Shown here: one piece after another, positions 8,715 to 17,048 of the stretch
Layout of the letters: every line of letters begins with the position of its first letter
Numbering within the stretch: position 1 is the stretch's first letter
Assembly: GCA_003021975.1 (NCBI GenBank)
Contig: PXRR01000071.1
Location: 17,896 to 61,719 of the forward strand
Origin: Halobacteriales archaeon QS_5_70_17
Lineage (GTDB): Archaea; Halobacteriota; Halobacteria; Halobacteriales; Haloarculaceae
DNA: 43,824 bases
Reading direction: 5' to 3'
The notes under the pieces: generated by a model
Database searches by the model: none
What the model saw: only the letters and a program-made list of their open reading frames with translations
Told to the model about the DNA's origin: nothing
Translations under genes and position numbers: made by a program

Positions 8715-9488
8715 ATGCCGACGGCGATCAACGACGGGGTCGAACTCCGCTACGAGACGGGGGGCGACGGCCCGACGGTTGCGTTCTGCAACGAGGTCGG
8801 GTACGGCGCGTGGCTCTGGGGGTGGCAGCACGGAGCGCTCGCGGGCCCCTACGAGGCGCTGGTCGCCGACCTCCGCGGGACCGGCCGGTCGGACGCTCCG
8901 GACGGCCCCTACGACGTGGCGACGCTGGTCGCCGACCTCGAGGCGGTGCTGGCCGACCACGGCGCCCGCCGCGTCCACCTCGTCGGCGCCGGTCTGGGGG
9001 GGATGGTCGCGCTCGAGCACGCCCGCGAGCACGGCCGCGCCCGGAGCGTCACGCTCCTCGGGAGCGCGCTCTCCGGCGACGCCGTCGACGGGGGGATGCT
9101 CGACGTGATGGGCGGCCGCGGTCCCGAGTCGCTCTCGCCGTGTTTCAGCGAGGAGTTCTTCCGCTCCCAGCGGGAGGTGATCGCCGGAATCGAGAAGTGG
9201 CGCGACGAGGAGGACGCCGGCGAGTCCGCCCGGGAGGCCCAGACCGCCGCGATGCTCGGTTACGACTGCCCGGCGCCCTACGAGATCGACCCCCCGGCGC
9301 TGGTCTGTCACGGGACCGACGATCCGGTCGTGGGGCCCGACGCCGGCCGGGACCTGGCGACTGCGCTGCCCGGCGCTCGCTTCGAGTCGCTGCCCGGCCG
9401 GCACCTCGCGTTCGTCGAGTCCTCGCGGGTGGCCAACGACGCCGTCGCCGCGTTCGTCGAGGAGCACGCCGGGCGCGGCGAGGCGTAA
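8715..9488 (+). CDS. alpha/beta-fold hydrolase lacking the usual nucleophile serine
   Basis: 257 residues, full-length alpha/beta hydrolase fold. An oxyanion-region strand and DLRGTGRSD motif are present, as are the acid region (HGTDDPVV) and the terminal histidine motif (GRHLAF). At the nucleophile elbow, however, the sequence is GAGLGG (91-96), so Gly93 occupies the place of the catalytic serine of G-x-S-x-G. Either another residue serves or the protein is a non-catalytic or binding member. The N-terminus starts directly with the first strand (INDGVELRYETGG). A TATA-like GGTAAACC lies about 27 nt upstream of the ATG. It stands alone between the regulator relics and a convergent beta-lactamase-like gene. 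Confidence 0.8.
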   Translation: MPTAINDGVELRYETGGDGPTVAFCNEVGYGAWLWGWQHGALAGPYEALVADLRGTGRSDAPDGPYDVATLVADLEAVLADHGARRVHLVGAGLGGMVALEHAREHGRARSVTLLGSALSGDAVDGGMLDVMGGRGPESLSPCFSEEFFRSQREVIAGIEKWRDEEDAGESAREAQTAAMLGYDCPAPYEIDPPALVCHGTDDPVVGPDAGRDLATALPGARFESLPGRHLAFVESSRVANDAVAAFVEEHAGRGEA

Positions 9489-9555
9489 CCGGACCCTCCG
9501 TCGAGCGACCGTCCGGCCCGGCGGTCCCTCGACCCTCGAATCTCGACCCCTCCGC

Positions 9556-10674
9556 TCAGAGGACCGCCCGGCGAACGGCGTCGGCGACGGTACTGGCGCG
9601 GGTCGCGTGCTCGTACTCGTCGCGGATGCCGTTGGTGACGTAGGCCACCCCGAGGTCGGCCTCGGGGTCCCCCCAGCCGACGATGCTGCCGAGGCCGCCG
9701 TGGCCGAAGACGCGCTCGGGGGCGAGCGTCCCGTACTTGTCTTGGACCTCGCCGGCGCGCTCGAAGCCCAGCGCGTAGCGCCGCGGGACGCCGAGCGTCC
9801 CGTCGCGCCCGACCCGGACCTGCCGTTCGAGCGCGCGCTCGACGGTCTCCTCGCTCAGCAGGCGGGTGCCGTCGAGTTCGCCGCCCCCGGCGAAGCAGGC
9901 GTAGAAGCGGGCCATGTCCCGCGCGGTGCCGACCCCCGTCGCGGCCGGGACGACCGCCCCCCGGACCGCGGGGTCGTTGAACGCCGCGGCGGCCTCGGCG
10001 TTGGTCATCGACTCCAGTCCGACCCCCGGCTCCCGGCACCGGTCGAACGGCTCGAAGCCGACGAGCGTGGCGACGTCGCCGTCGGCGCTGCCGATCGCGG
10101 TGTCGTCCATCCCCAGCGGGTCGAAGACGTGCTCGGCGGCGTACTCGTCGATCGGCGTTCCCGTGACCTGCCGGACGAGTTCGCCGACGATCCAGCCGTA
10201 GGTGAGCGCGTGGTAGGCCGCTGTCTCCCCCGGTTCGAACGCGAGGTCGGCGGCCTCGACGGACTCGCGGATCGCGTCCCAGTCCCGCCAGTCCTCCGGA
10301 CGCTCGTCGACGTCCGCCGCCGGGAGGCCGGCCTGGTGGCTGAGGACGTGCCGGACGGTCACCTCCGCCTTCGCGGTGTCGGGGTCGGCGAACGACGGCC
10401 AGTGCTCGCGCACGCGGTCGTCGTAGCTCAGTCGTCCCTGATCGACTAGGCGGTGGAGGCAGGCCCCCGCGAACGGCTTCGTACACGAGAAGAGGACGTG
10501 CCGGCGGTCGCTCGTGGTCGGATCGCCGTCGGGGCCGGTGACGCCCCCGGCGAAGTCGACGACGCACTCGCCCTCGTGGTAGACCGCCAACTGGGCGCCG
10601 TGGTGGAGGCCGACGTCGAGGTGGTAGTCGAGGAACGACCGGAGGTCGTCGCGGGTACGCGCGGGCGCTGACAT
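9556..10674 (-). CDS. serine hydrolase of the class C beta-lactamase/EstB family
   Basis: 372 residues. Family motifs visible: SxxK as SCTK (in LFSCTKPFAG), a tyrosine motif in YHALTYGWIVGELV, and the KTG-equivalent GHGG near the C-terminus. Such proteins hydrolyse esters or amides; true beta-lactam activity is unlikely. No signal peptide is seen, so it acts in the cytoplasm. The start at 10674 (MSAPARTRDDLRSF) is preferred over upstream in-frame starts, because the residues before it are Arg-rich and non-family-like and a TATA-like element (reverse complement of AAATAGGTTAC) lies about 27 nt away. Divergent from the amidotransferase gene at 10808. Confidence 0.85.
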   Translation of the reverse strand: MSAPARTRDDLRSFLDYHLDVGLHHGAQLAVYHEGECVVDFAGGVTGPDGDPTTSDRRHVLFSCTKPFAGACLHRLVDQGRLSYDDRVREHWPSFADPDTAKAEVTVRHVLSHQAGLPAADVDERPEDWRDWDAIRESVEAADLAFEPGETAAYHALTYGWIVGELVRQVTGTPIDEYAAEHVFDPLGMDDTAIGSADGDVATLVGFEPFDRCREPGVGLESMTNAEAAAAFNDPAVRGAVVPAATGVGTARDMARFYACFAGGGELDGTRLLSEETVERALERQVRVGRDGTLGVPRRYALGFERAGEVQDKYGTLAPERVFGHGGLGSIVGWGDPEADLGVAYVTNGIRDEYEHATRASTVADAVRRAVL

Positions 10675-10807
10675 GGCCCTCCCTGCCGGTCGGAGGAGGA
10701 AATAGGTTACTGCGGCGAGTTCCCGCGATCCCCGTCGCCGGTCGCGGTCTCGCTCTCGGTCCCGGCGAGCGCAACGCACTTCAGCGGCGCCGAGCTAGCC
10801 GGCCGTG

Positions 10808-11554
10808 ATGGAACGACTTCGAATCGTACTGCTCAACGCCGCCCACGACCCGGGGAACACGCGCCGGAACTTCCGACGGGAACTCGATGCCGACCTCGTG
10901 GAGTTCCACGTCGCCGACGGGGAGTTCCCGCCGCCCCTGGAGGCGACCGAGCCGGCGTCGGCGCCGTACGACGCCGTCGTCGTCACGGGCTCGCGGGCCT
11001 CCGCGTACTGGGAGGAGGGGTGGATCGACCGCGCCCGCCAGTGGGTGCGGTCGGCCCACGACATCGGACTGCCGATCCTGGGGGTCTGTTTCGGCCACCA
11101 GCTGCTCGCGGACGCGCTCGGCGGGACCGTCGAGTCGATGGACGGCTTCGAGATCGGCTACCGGTCGGTCAGTCGGACCGCCAAGACGCCCCTCTTGGAG
11201 GGGATCGACGACGACTTCACCGTCTTCACCACCCACGGCGACGCCGTGACCGTCCTCCCGGACGGCGCGGCGGTCTTCGCAGAGAACGAGTACGGGGTCC
11301 ACGGCTTCCGGCTCGGAGACGCCTTCGGCGTCCAGTTCCACCCCGAGTACGACCGCGAGACCGCCCGCGAGGTGACCGCGGGCAAGGAGTTCCTCGGCGA
11401 GGAGCGGATCGACGGCGTCCTCGAAAGGATCACAGAGGAGAACTACCGGGCGGCCTGTGAGGCCAAGCGGCTGTTCGAAAACTTCACCGACTACGTCCGC
11501 GCCGCTCGGTCCGACGGGAAGGCGGACGCCGACGCGGACCACGCCCCCGTCTAG
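10808..11554 (+). CDS. class I glutamine amidotransferase domain protein
   Basis: 248 residues. Catalytic cysteine in GVCFGHQ (Cys94) and His/Glu pair in QFHPEY identify a class I (GMP-synthase-like) glutamine amidotransferase. It stands alone, without a synthetase domain. Stand-alone members include GMP synthase subunit A and catabolic gamma-glutamyl hydrolases; the length and the C-terminal about 50-residue helical extension (after residue 195) do not fit GuaA. The target of the released ammonia is unknown. The ATG at 10808 overlaps a GTG at 10805 in frame, so the start is uncertain by one codon. Ends with TAG inside one of the few CTAG tetranucleotides of the window. Confidence 0.82.
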   Translation: MERLRIVLLNAAHDPGNTRRNFRRELDADLVEFHVADGEFPPPLEATEPASAPYDAVVVTGSRASAYWEEGWIDRARQWVRSAHDIGLPILGVCFGHQLLADALGGTVESMDGFEIGYRSVSRTAKTPLLEGIDDDFTVFTTHGDAVTVLPDGAAVFAENEYGVHGFRLGDAFGVQFHPEYDRETAREVTAGKEFLGEERIDGVLERITEENYRAACEAKRLFENFTDYVRAARSDGKADADADHAPV

Positions 11555-11683
11555 CGGGGCCGGAGGACCGCCCGGCTCCGGTATCGACCTCGACGGGGCG
11601 AAGCGAGGCCGACCGCGAGGTCTTCCGTGGCCGGAGGTTCGACTGGCCGGGGTGGGTCCGGTGCCCGCTACCGCCGTGCCAGT

Positions 11684-11689
11684 GTTTTT
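11684..11689 (+). promoter_or_regulatory. TATA-type element of the glutaryl-CoA dehydrogenase-like gene
   Basis: GTTTTT is centred about 27 nt before the ATG at 11714, favouring that codon over the in-frame ATG at 11705 as the start of a leaderless transcript. Confidence 0.45.
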
Positions 11690-11713
11690 CCCCCCTGGGC
11701 ACGCATGGAACGT

Positions 11714-12874
11714 ATGCTCGATTACGTAGATCTCGAGGCGGACCTCGACGCCGAGGAGAAGATGATCCGGGACACCGCCCGGGAGTTCGTCGAGGACCGC
11801 GTCCGCCCCGACGTCGGCGACCACTGGATCGGGGGGACCTTCCCGACGGAGATCATCGAGGAGATGGGCGAACTGGGCTTTTACGCGCCGAACCTCGAGG
11901 GATACGGCTCCCCGAACGTCTCCGAGACCGCCTACGGCCTGCTGATGCAGGAACTGGAGGCCTGCGACTCGGGGCTGCGCTCGATGGCCAGCGTCCAGGG
12001 GGCGCTCGTGATGTACCCGATCCACGCCTTCGGCACCGAGGCCCAGAAGGAGGAGTGGCTGCCGAAGCTCGGCCGCGGCGAGGCCGTGGGCTGCTTCGGG
12101 CTGACCGAACCGGAGCACGGCTCGAACCCCACGGGGATGGAGACCAGCGCCGAGCGCGAGGACGACGGCTACGTCCTCGACGGTTCGAAGACCTGGATCA
12201 CCAACTCCCCGATCGCGGACGTGGCCGTCGTCTGGGCGCGCGACCGCTCGGCCGAGGACGATCCGGTCCGGGGGTTCCTCGTCGAGACCGACCGCGACGG
12301 CGTCTCGACCAACAAGATCGACGAGAAGCTCTCGCTTCGCGCCTCGATCACCGGCGAGATCGGACTGAACGGCGTTTACGTCCCCGAGGCCAACGCCCTG
12401 GAGGTCGAGGGGATGAAAGGCCCGCTGTCGTGTCTCACGCAGGCCCGCTACGGCATCGCGTGGGGCGCGGTCGGCGCCGCCCGGGACTGCTTCGAGACCG
12501 CCCGCCAGTACGCGACCGACCGCGAGCAGTTCGGGGGCCCCATCGCCCGGTTCCAGCTGCAACAGCGGAAGCTCGCCGAGATGGCCTCCGAGATCACGAC
12601 CAGTCAGCTGCTGGCCTACCGCCTCGCGGAACTCAAAGAGCGGGGAGACCTGCGCCCGGAACACGTCTCGATGGCCAAACGCAACAACGTTCGAATGGCC
12701 CGCGACCAGTCGCGGATCGCCCGGGAGATCCTCGGGGGCAACGGCATCACCGCCGACTACTCGCCGATGCGTCATATGGCCAACATGGAGACCGTCTACA
12801 CCTACGAGGGGACCCACGACATCCACACGCTGATCCTCGGCGCCGACCTGACCGGGATCCCCGCGTTCGAGTAG
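11714..12874 (+). CDS. acyl-CoA dehydrogenase of the glutaryl-CoA dehydrogenase type
   Basis: 386 residues, flavin acyl-CoA dehydrogenase. FAD/substrate motifs are visible: FGLTEPEHGSNP, SKTWITNSP, and the C-terminal catalytic base in TYEGTHDIHTLILG (Glu365). The last motif, with TGIPAF behind it, matches the position and context of the catalytic glutamate of glutaryl-CoA dehydrogenase and sets it apart from short- and medium-chain enzymes. The predicted reaction is oxidation and decarboxylation of glutaryl-CoA to crotonyl-CoA in lysine or aromatic degradation. No other pathway genes are adjacent, so the true acyl substrate is inferred. The start is ambiguous between 11705 and 11714. A strong hairpin begins 2 bases after the stop codon. 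Confidence 0.88.
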   Translation: MLDYVDLEADLDAEEKMIRDTAREFVEDRVRPDVGDHWIGGTFPTEIIEEMGELGFYAPNLEGYGSPNVSETAYGLLMQELEACDSGLRSMASVQGALVMYPIHAFGTEAQKEEWLPKLGRGEAVGCFGLTEPEHGSNPTGMETSAEREDDGYVLDGSKTWITNSPIADVAVVWARDRSAEDDPVRGFLVETDRDGVSTNKIDEKLSLRASITGEIGLNGVYVPEANALEVEGMKGPLSCLTQARYGIAWGAVGAARDCFETARQYATDREQFGGPIARFQLQQRKLAEMASEITTSQLLAYRLAELKERGDLRPEHVSMAKRNNVRMARDQSRIAREILGGNGITADYSPMRHMANMETVYTYEGTHDIHTLILGADLTGIPAFE

Positions 12875-12875
12875 T

Positions 12876-12897
12876 CGCCCCCGGTACCCCGGGGGCG
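12876..12897 (+). terminator. GC-rich hairpin after the acyl-CoA dehydrogenase gene
   Basis: CGCCCCCGG (12876-12884) and CCGGGGGCG (12889-12897) form a perfect 9-bp stem with a 4-base loop, directly after the stop at 12872-12874. Likely a transcript-end structure. Archaeal termination normally depends on T-runs, which are absent. Confidence 0.45.
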
Positions 12898-12988
12898 CGG
12901 TCCGCCTCCGAGCGGTCGCCCCGGGGGGCGCCGAGCGGTCGGCCGCGTCGCTCTCGCGGTGCGGCGTCGAGCGACGGGCGGTCGCGCG

Positions 12989-13369
12989 TCAGTCCAGCGC
13001 CGACGAACTGACGACCCGACCCCACCACGCGCGGCGGTCGGCTCCCCAGCGGTAGAGGTCCTCCCGCAGGCGGGGGTACCCCGGGACCGACCGGAGGGCG
13101 CCGAACAGGAGGCCGACCGCGGGGTGAGTGCGCGCGAGGGCCTGCTCGATGGCCTCGCCGCAGGAGTAGACCGTGCGCCCGACGACGAGGTGGGCGCAGT
13201 TCTCGTAGCTCTCGGGCAGGCGCGCGCGCAGGTCCTCTGACTCGCGGTCGGTGTCGGCGTCCGCGAGGTCGGCGAACCCGATGGCCTCGACGGGCGCGTA
13301 CCGCTCGGCCACGCGGGCACACCACGTGCAGAAACCGCAGTCGTCGTCGTACACCAGGCGGGCGACCAT
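12989..13369 (-). CDS. DCC-family thiol-disulfide oxidoreductase-like protein
   Basis: 126 residues. Begins with a first strand and the family motif DDDCGFC in LVYDDDCGFCTWCARV, giving a thioredoxin-like CxxC-type site (Cys11 to Cys14) plus a further cysteine. Continues with conserved segments around YSCGEAIEQAL and PGYPRLREDLYRW. Members are small predicted redox proteins of unknown partner. The ATG at 13369 is chosen over upstream in-frame starts because the motif must lie close to the N-terminus and an A-run (CAAAAAG) sits 27 nt upstream. It points toward the acyl-CoA dehydrogenase gene and is divergent from the ferredoxin gene. Confidence 0.85.
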   Translation of the reverse strand: MVARLVYDDDCGFCTWCARVAERYAPVEAIGFADLADADTDRESEDLRARLPESYENCAHLVVGRTVYSCGEAIEQALARTHPAVGLLFGALRSVPGYPRLREDLYRWGADRRAWWGRVVSSSALD

Positions 13370-13480
13370 GCCGGCAGTACGGACCGCAGGCCAAAAAGCC
13401 CCGAGACGGCGGTCCGCGTCCGACCGCCCGGCGGGCCGTCGAGACGGGGCGGCCCCGCGCCCGCGGTTCCAGTGCGCGCG

Positions 13481-13854
<374 letters not shown>

Positions 13855-13924
13855 GAGAGCGCTCGCTCGAGGGTGGAGCACTCCGGGAGAAGCGGCGAGC
13901 GCGACCCGAGAGATCGGTGGACGG

Positions 13925-14089
13925 TCAGTCGAACCGGTCGGTCTCGAGTTCGCCCTCGAGGTCGTCGAGCCAGCCCTCGTCTTCGAGTTCGGTGAGGCAT
14001 TCCCGGAAGTGCGTCCCGCAGAGCCCGACCTTCACGCCGCCGCGCTCGACGGCGATGTCCGCCTCGTCGTCGCAGTAGTGACACTGCAT
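13925..14089 (-). CDS. 54-residue zinc-binding protein (haloarchaeal family)
   Basis: A short minus-strand gene: ATG at 14087-14089, TGA at 13925-13927. The product starts MQCHYCDDEADIAVERGG and has CxxC, then a second metal site in LCGTHFREC (Cys, His, Cys), followed by an acidic helix (ELEDEGWLDDLEGEL). This layout recurs in many haloarchaea, and I recall it as a small DUF6757-like family. The cysteine spacing predicts one zinc ion. Function unknown. It lies between the convergent ferredoxin gene and the PHP gene on its own strand. Confidence 0.7.
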   Translation of the reverse strand: MQCHYCDDEADIAVERGGVKVGLCGTHFRECLTELEDEGWLDDLEGELETDRFD

Positions 14090-14157
14090 ACCCACACGTG
14101 AGAGACGGCGCTACTGAACGTTTACGGGCGCGACCGCAGTGGCCGGGAGCGCGGGGT

Positions 14158-14937
14158 TTATAACCTGACCCGGTCGCGGAACGCCCGGTACTCCCGCCGG
14201 TCGAGGCCGGCCCGGCCGAGGCGGTCGTCGTGGGCGTCGCTGCCGCCGGTGATCGCGAGGCCGTGGCGGTCGATCGCCCGCTCGACCGGCCGGCGGTCGA
14301 CCTCGCGGCCGTAGTCGTAGTGGTACTCGACGGCGTCGAGGTCGGCACAGAGCGCCAGCGCCGCCTCGGGGTCGTCGTAGCGGAGCGGGTGGGCCAGCGA
14401 GACCAGCCCGCAGGCCTCTCCGAGGAGGTCGACCCCGCGTTCGAACGACGGGATCGCCCGGGGCACGTAGCAGGGGCAGTCCCCGCCGATGAGGTGCTCG
14501 AAAGCGCCGTCGTAGTCGTAGGGGGCCGCGCTGCGCTCGACGGCCCGGGCGACGTGGGGGCGGCCGACGCCGGGTTCGAAGGCGACGTCGAGGTCGACCC
14601 CCTCGCGGGCCTCGATGCGGGCGACCATCTCGCGGGCGCGCTCGATCCGGTTCGACTGGATCCGGTCGAGTTCCGCAGCGAGCGCGTCGGACGGACGGGC
14701 GGCGTAGCCCAGCAGGTCGACCTCGCCGGCCCCGCTCTCGACCCGGAGCTCGATGCCGTGGACTACCGTGACCCCCTCCGCGTGGACGACGGGCGCGTCG
14801 AGGGCCGGATGGAGTCGGTCGTGGTCGGTGACGGCGACGACGCGGACGCCGGCCTCGCGGGCGGCCGACGGCAGCGCGTCGAGGTCGAGCGTCCCGTCGG
14901 AGTTGGCGGTGTGGACGTGCAGGTCCGCAACGACCAT
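14158..14937 (-). CDS. PHP-domain metal-dependent phosphoesterase
   Basis: 259 residues. N-terminal PHP motif DLHVHTANSDG (first metal-binding histidines), VTDHDRL (second motif), HGIELRV (third), SLAHPLRYDD and GGSDAHDD at the C-terminus complete the set of metal ligands. The family includes nucleoside 3',5'-bisphosphate phosphatases (YciV type) and histidinol phosphatase-like enzymes; the architecture is nearest the YciV type. Cytoplasmic. A GTTACG element about 27 nt upstream fits the ATG at 14937. The stop is followed closely by the 54-residue zinc protein on the same strand (68-bp gap), which may be co-transcribed. Confidence 0.88.
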   Translation of the reverse strand: MVVADLHVHTANSDGTLDLDALPSAAREAGVRVVAVTDHDRLHPALDAPVVHAEGVTVVHGIELRVESGAGEVDLLGYAARPSDALAAELDRIQSNRIERAREMVARIEAREGVDLDVAFEPGVGRPHVARAVERSAAPYDYDGAFEHLIGGDCPCYVPRAIPSFERGVDLLGEACGLVSLAHPLRYDDPEAALALCADLDAVEYHYDYGREVDRRPVERAIDRHGLAITGGSDAHDDRLGRAGLDRREYRAFRDRVRL

Positions 14938-14987
14938 ACGGCCTCTCGGCCCCGGAAGACCGTAACCCCGGCGGGAATCGCCGGGGT

Positions 14988-15050
14988 CCTTAATGAACGT
15001 CCCTTACCTTATATCGGGCCAAGGAGTTTATAGTGAAAGTTTATGAGGAA
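14988..15050 (+). promoter_or_regulatory. AT-rich promoter region with doubled TTTAT elements
   Basis: Between the divergent PHP and DUF5789-like genes, the DNA switches to unusually AT-rich sequence (CCTTAATGAA, CCTTATATCGG, then AGTTTATAGTG and AGTTTATGAGG). The second TTTAT (15040-15044) is centred 28 nt before the ATG at 15070, the expected distance for a leaderless start. The first copy (15027-15031) lies 13 nt earlier and may give a second start site or be a repeated regulator half-site. Confidence 0.5.
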
Positions 15051-15069
15051 TACCTGTCCCAGTTGATCC

Positions 15070-15357
15070 ATGCGCCTGTTCACCGACGCGACCGAGAAGT
15101 TCGACGCGCACACCTACCCCGCGACCGTCGAGGACCTCGTCGAGGAGTACGGCGACCACGAGATGGACCTGCCGAACGGGTCGGAGACGGTCGGCGAGGC
15201 GCTCGACTCCATGGGCAGCGAGACCCTGCGGGACGCCGAGGACGCCCGCCTCGCGCTGTACAGCGCCGTCTCCAGCAAGGCCATCGGCCGGAAGAACTAC
15301 TCCGACCGGGACCCGACGGCCATCGGCGAGGACGGTCCCGACCAGCTCTCGTTCTGA
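15070..15357 (+). CDS. DUF5789-like haloarchaeal protein
   Basis: 95 residues, acidic. Begins MRLFTDATEKFDAHTYPATVE, and has a VEEYGDHEMDLPNGSETVGEALD segment and a helical end with ALYSAVSSKAIGRKNYSDRD. This resembles the haloarchaeal DUF5789 family by overall layout (short strand pair, LPNG turn, DS-x-ED segment); the assignment is from memory. No enzyme motif or metal site is visible. The strong AT-rich doubled promoter upstream suggests good expression. Alone in its transcription unit. Confidence 0.75.
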   Translation: MRLFTDATEKFDAHTYPATVEDLVEEYGDHEMDLPNGSETVGEALDSMGSETLRDAEDARLALYSAVSSKAIGRKNYSDRDPTAIGEDGPDQLSF

Positions 15358-15682
15358 GCGCGGTCGGACGCGCGTCCGGTTCCGGCGTCGCTGCCGACCG
15401 GTCATCTCGGTTCGTTCACGAAAGCGGCTCTCGAAACCGCGACCGTCCAGCGCCGCGCACCGACAGCGCGACGCAGTGTGCGGTATCCGCCGGCGAAGCC
15501 TGCCGGACCCACGCGAGCGCGGCGGGCCGGTGTTCTCGGACCGGTTACAGCGAGCGGGGGTTCCGTGCGACCAGTTTCGGGGACGGCCTCCGCCGCAGCG
15601 AGTGGCGGGCGAGCCCCGACCCCGACCCGCAGTCCGGCCACGTCCGCTCTCCGCTGATCCGATTGCGCCGACGTCGAGACCG
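15358..15682. other. 325-bp intergenic stretch, nothing recognised
   Basis: Lies between the stop of the DUF5789-like gene and the stop of the converging DUF5784-like gene. Open frames here on the minus strand are Arg/Pro/Gly-rich and not protein-like. No tRNA, hairpin with T-run or strong repeat was found. Remnant sequence of a lost gene is possible but not recognisable. Confidence 0.4.
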
Positions 15683-16768
15683 TCAGAGCCAGCGGACGGC
15701 GTCGCCGAGGTCGAAGGGGACGTCGCCGTGGCGGTAGGCCTCCGCGGAGCCGTTGGGTCGCAGTCGGTAGACCACGGCGGGGGCGTGGGCGACCGCCGGT
15801 CGCTCGGCGCGCACCGCGTTCCACTCGTCGTCGCGGAACGACGAACAGTCGACGAAGAGGACGGCCTCGGGGTGGGCGCGCAACTGGTCGTCGGTCTTCG
15901 CGTCGGCCGTCGCCCGCAGGGCAGCGATCGGGGTGTCAACCGTTCGGCGGGTCGGCGGGCCGGGGCGGGTCACCTTGACGAGGCGGTCCTCCGCCCGGGG
16001 CAGGGCCGACCGGGGGGCCTCGCGGACGCCCTCGCCGACGACGAAGTCGAGCGCGTGGCCGCTGTCGAGTTCGACCTCGGGGACGAACTCCTGGCCGGAC
16101 TCGGCGAGGAGTTTCGCGACGTGGAACTCGGCCATCGACGCGCCCATCCGGACGAGGTCGACCTGCGGGCTGGTGCCGAGTTTCCCGGCCATCGTGTCCC
16201 GGTAGGCGTCGAGGACGCCGGTGTGGAAGAACGACTCGTAGAACGCGAGCACCCGGTCGCGGTCGGCGTCGGGGAAGCCGGCGTCGTGGTCCCGGAAGAA
16301 CGCGCGGGTGCTCTCGCGGCCGTCCTTCGAGTGGAACACGGGCAGGAAGAACCAGCAGAGGTGTTCGTGGGCGGCCAGCCACGGGTCCTCCTCCTCGAGG
16401 TCGGCGAGCAGTTCGCGCTGCGCCCACCGCGCGATCCCGTAGGGCACCTCGTCGAAGTCGAACTTGTCGGTCCGCCAGAGCGCCTCCGGCGTCTCGGTGT
16501 TGCCGAGCCAGTAGGCGACGGGCCCGTCCGGCCCCGCCGCCTCGGGGTTCGCCGACCGCCAAGCGAACAGCGCGAAGTCCCCGTTCCCCATGTCGAAGCG
16601 GCGGCCGACGTACGACTCCGGCGGCGAGAACTGCCCCCGGCCGAGCGAGGCGCCGAACCGCTCCTCGAGGGGCGCGAGCAACTGCTGGCGGACCCGCTGT
16701 TCGGACCACGACTCGGTCGAGCGACGAAAGCGCAGTGGGCCTGCCACGTCCGTGTCTACGGACGCCAC
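15683..16768 (-). CDS. DUF5784-like haloarchaeal protein
   Basis: 361 residues if the GTG at 16768 is used. An internal GTG at 16747 would give MAGPLRFRRSTESW, which fits my memory of relatives better, so the true start may be 16747. The protein has a Trp/Phe-rich central part (CWFFLPVFHSKDG, AFYESFFHTGVLDAY) and a later segment with a nuclease-like flavour: a conserved-looking KLLAESGQEFVPEVELDSG, then DFVV, then LVKVTRP. This resembles the D-x(n)-E-x-K core of restriction-fold proteins only loosely. The family is called DUF5784 in haloarchaea; no function is established that I know. Soluble. Confidence 0.72.
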   Translation of the reverse strand: MASVDTDVAGPLRFRRSTESWSEQRVRQQLLAPLEERFGASLGRGQFSPPESYVGRRFDMGNGDFALFAWRSANPEAAGPDGPVAYWLGNTETPEALWRTDKFDFDEVPYGIARWAQRELLADLEEEDPWLAAHEHLCWFFLPVFHSKDGRESTRAFFRDHDAGFPDADRDRVLAFYESFFHTGVLDAYRDTMAGKLGTSPQVDLVRMGASMAEFHVAKLLAESGQEFVPEVELDSGHALDFVVGEGVREAPRSALPRAEDRLVKVTRPGPPTRRTVDTPIAALRATADAKTDDQLRAHPEAVLFVDCSSFRDDEWNAVRAERPAVAHAPAVVYRLRPNGSAEAYRHGDVPFDLGDAVRWL

Positions 16769-16874
16769 GGGTTACCGGTTACGGAACGGGCGGCCCACTT
16801 CACTGGACGCCCGCGGGGAACAACCCGAACGACCGTTACATTGATAATCGGGAACACGAAAGCTACTACATACC

Positions 16875-17048
16875 ATGTCAATGGGTGCCTATGACGAAGA
16901 CGAACACGAACGCCGCGAAGAGAAGGCCACGGCCGTAGACACGGACTTCGACGACCAGCGGGCCGAGTACCGCGGGAAAGTCGAGTACGAGTCCGGCGAC
17001 TCCGCCGAGGCGCTGCTCGACCAGTTCAAGCAGATCAAGTCCCAGTAG
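16875..17048 (+). CDS. DUF5786-like small acidic protein (57 residues)
   Basis: ATG at 16875, TAG at 17046-17048. The product starts MSMGAYDEDEHERREEK, has a FDDQRAEYRGKVEYESGDSAEALLDQF core and ends KQIKSQ. The same opening and the SGDSAEALLD motif are widely conserved among haloarchaea (DUF5786, from memory), indicating a housekeeping role that is still unknown. A GATAAT element about 29 nt upstream fits a near-leaderless start. Its last 14 bases overlap the 3' end of the converging membrane-protein gene. Confidence 0.8.
   Translation: MSMGAYDEDEHERREEKATAVDTDFDDQRAEYRGKVEYESGDSAEALLDQFKQIKSQ

Noticed and set aside
9556-10674. True antibiotic beta-lactamase
   Set aside because: The SxxK and HxG-type motifs define a broad serine-hydrolase family that includes esterases. 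No signal peptide is present and archaea lack peptidoglycan transpeptidase targets.
15358-15682. Minus-strand frame of about 140 codons in the intergenic stretch
   Set aside because: Its product is Arg/Pro-rich and overlaps the real DUF5784-like gene; it shows no protein-like composition.
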